Source: Cardinalis cardinalis
Taxonomy: Eukaryota > Chordata > Aves > Passeriformes > Cardinalidae
Length of the DNA stretch: 64,000 bases
Direction of reading: 5' to 3'
Assembly: GCA_014549065.1 (NCBI GenBank)
Contig: JACDOX010000265.1
Coordinates: 248,001-312,000 of the forward strand
The stretch's first letter is position 1; each line of letters opens with the position of its first letter. The notes under the pieces were generated by a model. It was not told where the DNA came from, did no database searches, and worked only from the letters and a program-made list of their open reading frames with translations. The position numbers and the translations under genes were made by a program. Positions 63,801-64,000 of the stretch are shown piece after piece.

Positions 63801-64000
63801 ATTATTCTCTAAACATTTTTCATACGAGTTTGTGGGAAAGATAAGAAATACTCCTCTATTTGAATAATAAAGCTTCAAGTCACACAGTCAAACCTTCAAT
63901 AATTTTGTTAAATAAATGCAACCTATATATAGATTTTGTCTCCTCTGATTCAGCTTTCATTATGAATGATACTCTATGAATTTCTGAGTATTACAAAATG
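60850..64000. other. AT-rich DNA to the end of the window, no gene seen
   Basis: No repeat family or defensible coding block. A strong donor-like ACAG|GTGAGT occurs at 61,349-61,358, but its upstream side also looks like an acceptor, so no exon can be defined. Confidence 0.5.

Noticed and set aside
1..64000. tRNA genes, rRNA, CRISPR arrays, bacterial operons or phage genes
   Set aside because: No cloverleaf with a GGTTCGAATCC-type arm, no regularly spaced repeats and no dense long ORFs were seen on either strand.

Overview
This is a window of AT-rich vertebrate nuclear DNA, almost certainly from a bird and probably a songbird. The main evidence is a set of CR1-type LINE fragments. At least six carry the avian CR1 3' end (a run of ATTCTRTGAT-like octamers) or degenerate CR1 reverse-transcriptase coding sequence. 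There are also LTRs of endogenous-retrovirus type, one with a textbook 6-bp target-site duplication; the sequence style of the 44.4 kb LTR reminds me of passerine LTRs, which is recall and not a database result. There are no bacterial-type operons, no rRNA or tRNA genes, no CRISPR arrays, and no complete protein-coding gene that I can defend. Nearly all open frames in the window are short chance ORFs, on both strands, of AT-rich non-coding DNA or of repeats.

Layout. 1-6.8 kb: unique-looking AT-rich DNA. 6,850-7,200: complete solo LTR, minus orientation, flanked by AGAATA duplications. 9,162-9,315: GGAA microsatellite. 9.3-18.4 kb: mostly unique DNA, with a perfect 20-bp palindrome (13,711), a possible conserved element (15.36-15.55 kb), a GC-rich block (15.9-16.26 kb) and the best candidate exon in the window (17,170-17,471, plus strand, 100 codons after a splice-acceptor-like sequence). 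18,408-18,786 and 24,888-25,414: CR1 3' ends, plus strand. 27,755-28,275: CR1 reverse-transcriptase fragment, minus strand. 28.3-40.1 kb: a long stretch with no recognisable element. 40.1-41.4 kb: a GC-richer, LTR-like block of unknown family with the longest open frame in the window (185 codons, minus). 42.45-42.78 kb: very old CR1-like relic. 44,449 to about 45,072 (possibly 45,134): second LTR, minus orientation. 48.1-51.4 kb: a cluster of three CR1 copies, two or three of them internally deleted. 54,255-54,388: a near-perfect 42-bp inverted repeat followed by 12-bp tandem repeats. 55,217-56,000: CR1, minus strand. 56-64 kb: unique AT-rich DNA.

The window therefore reads as an intergenic region or the inside of a very large intron, shaped by CR1 and retroviral-type insertions. 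Nothing here amounts to a new multi-gene system. The items most worth checking are the 17.2 kb candidate exon, the unclassified 40-41 kb element, the 54.3 kb hairpin, and the internally deleted CR1 copies. More than 150 isolated N bases are scattered through the window, so exact ORF boundaries should be treated with caution.
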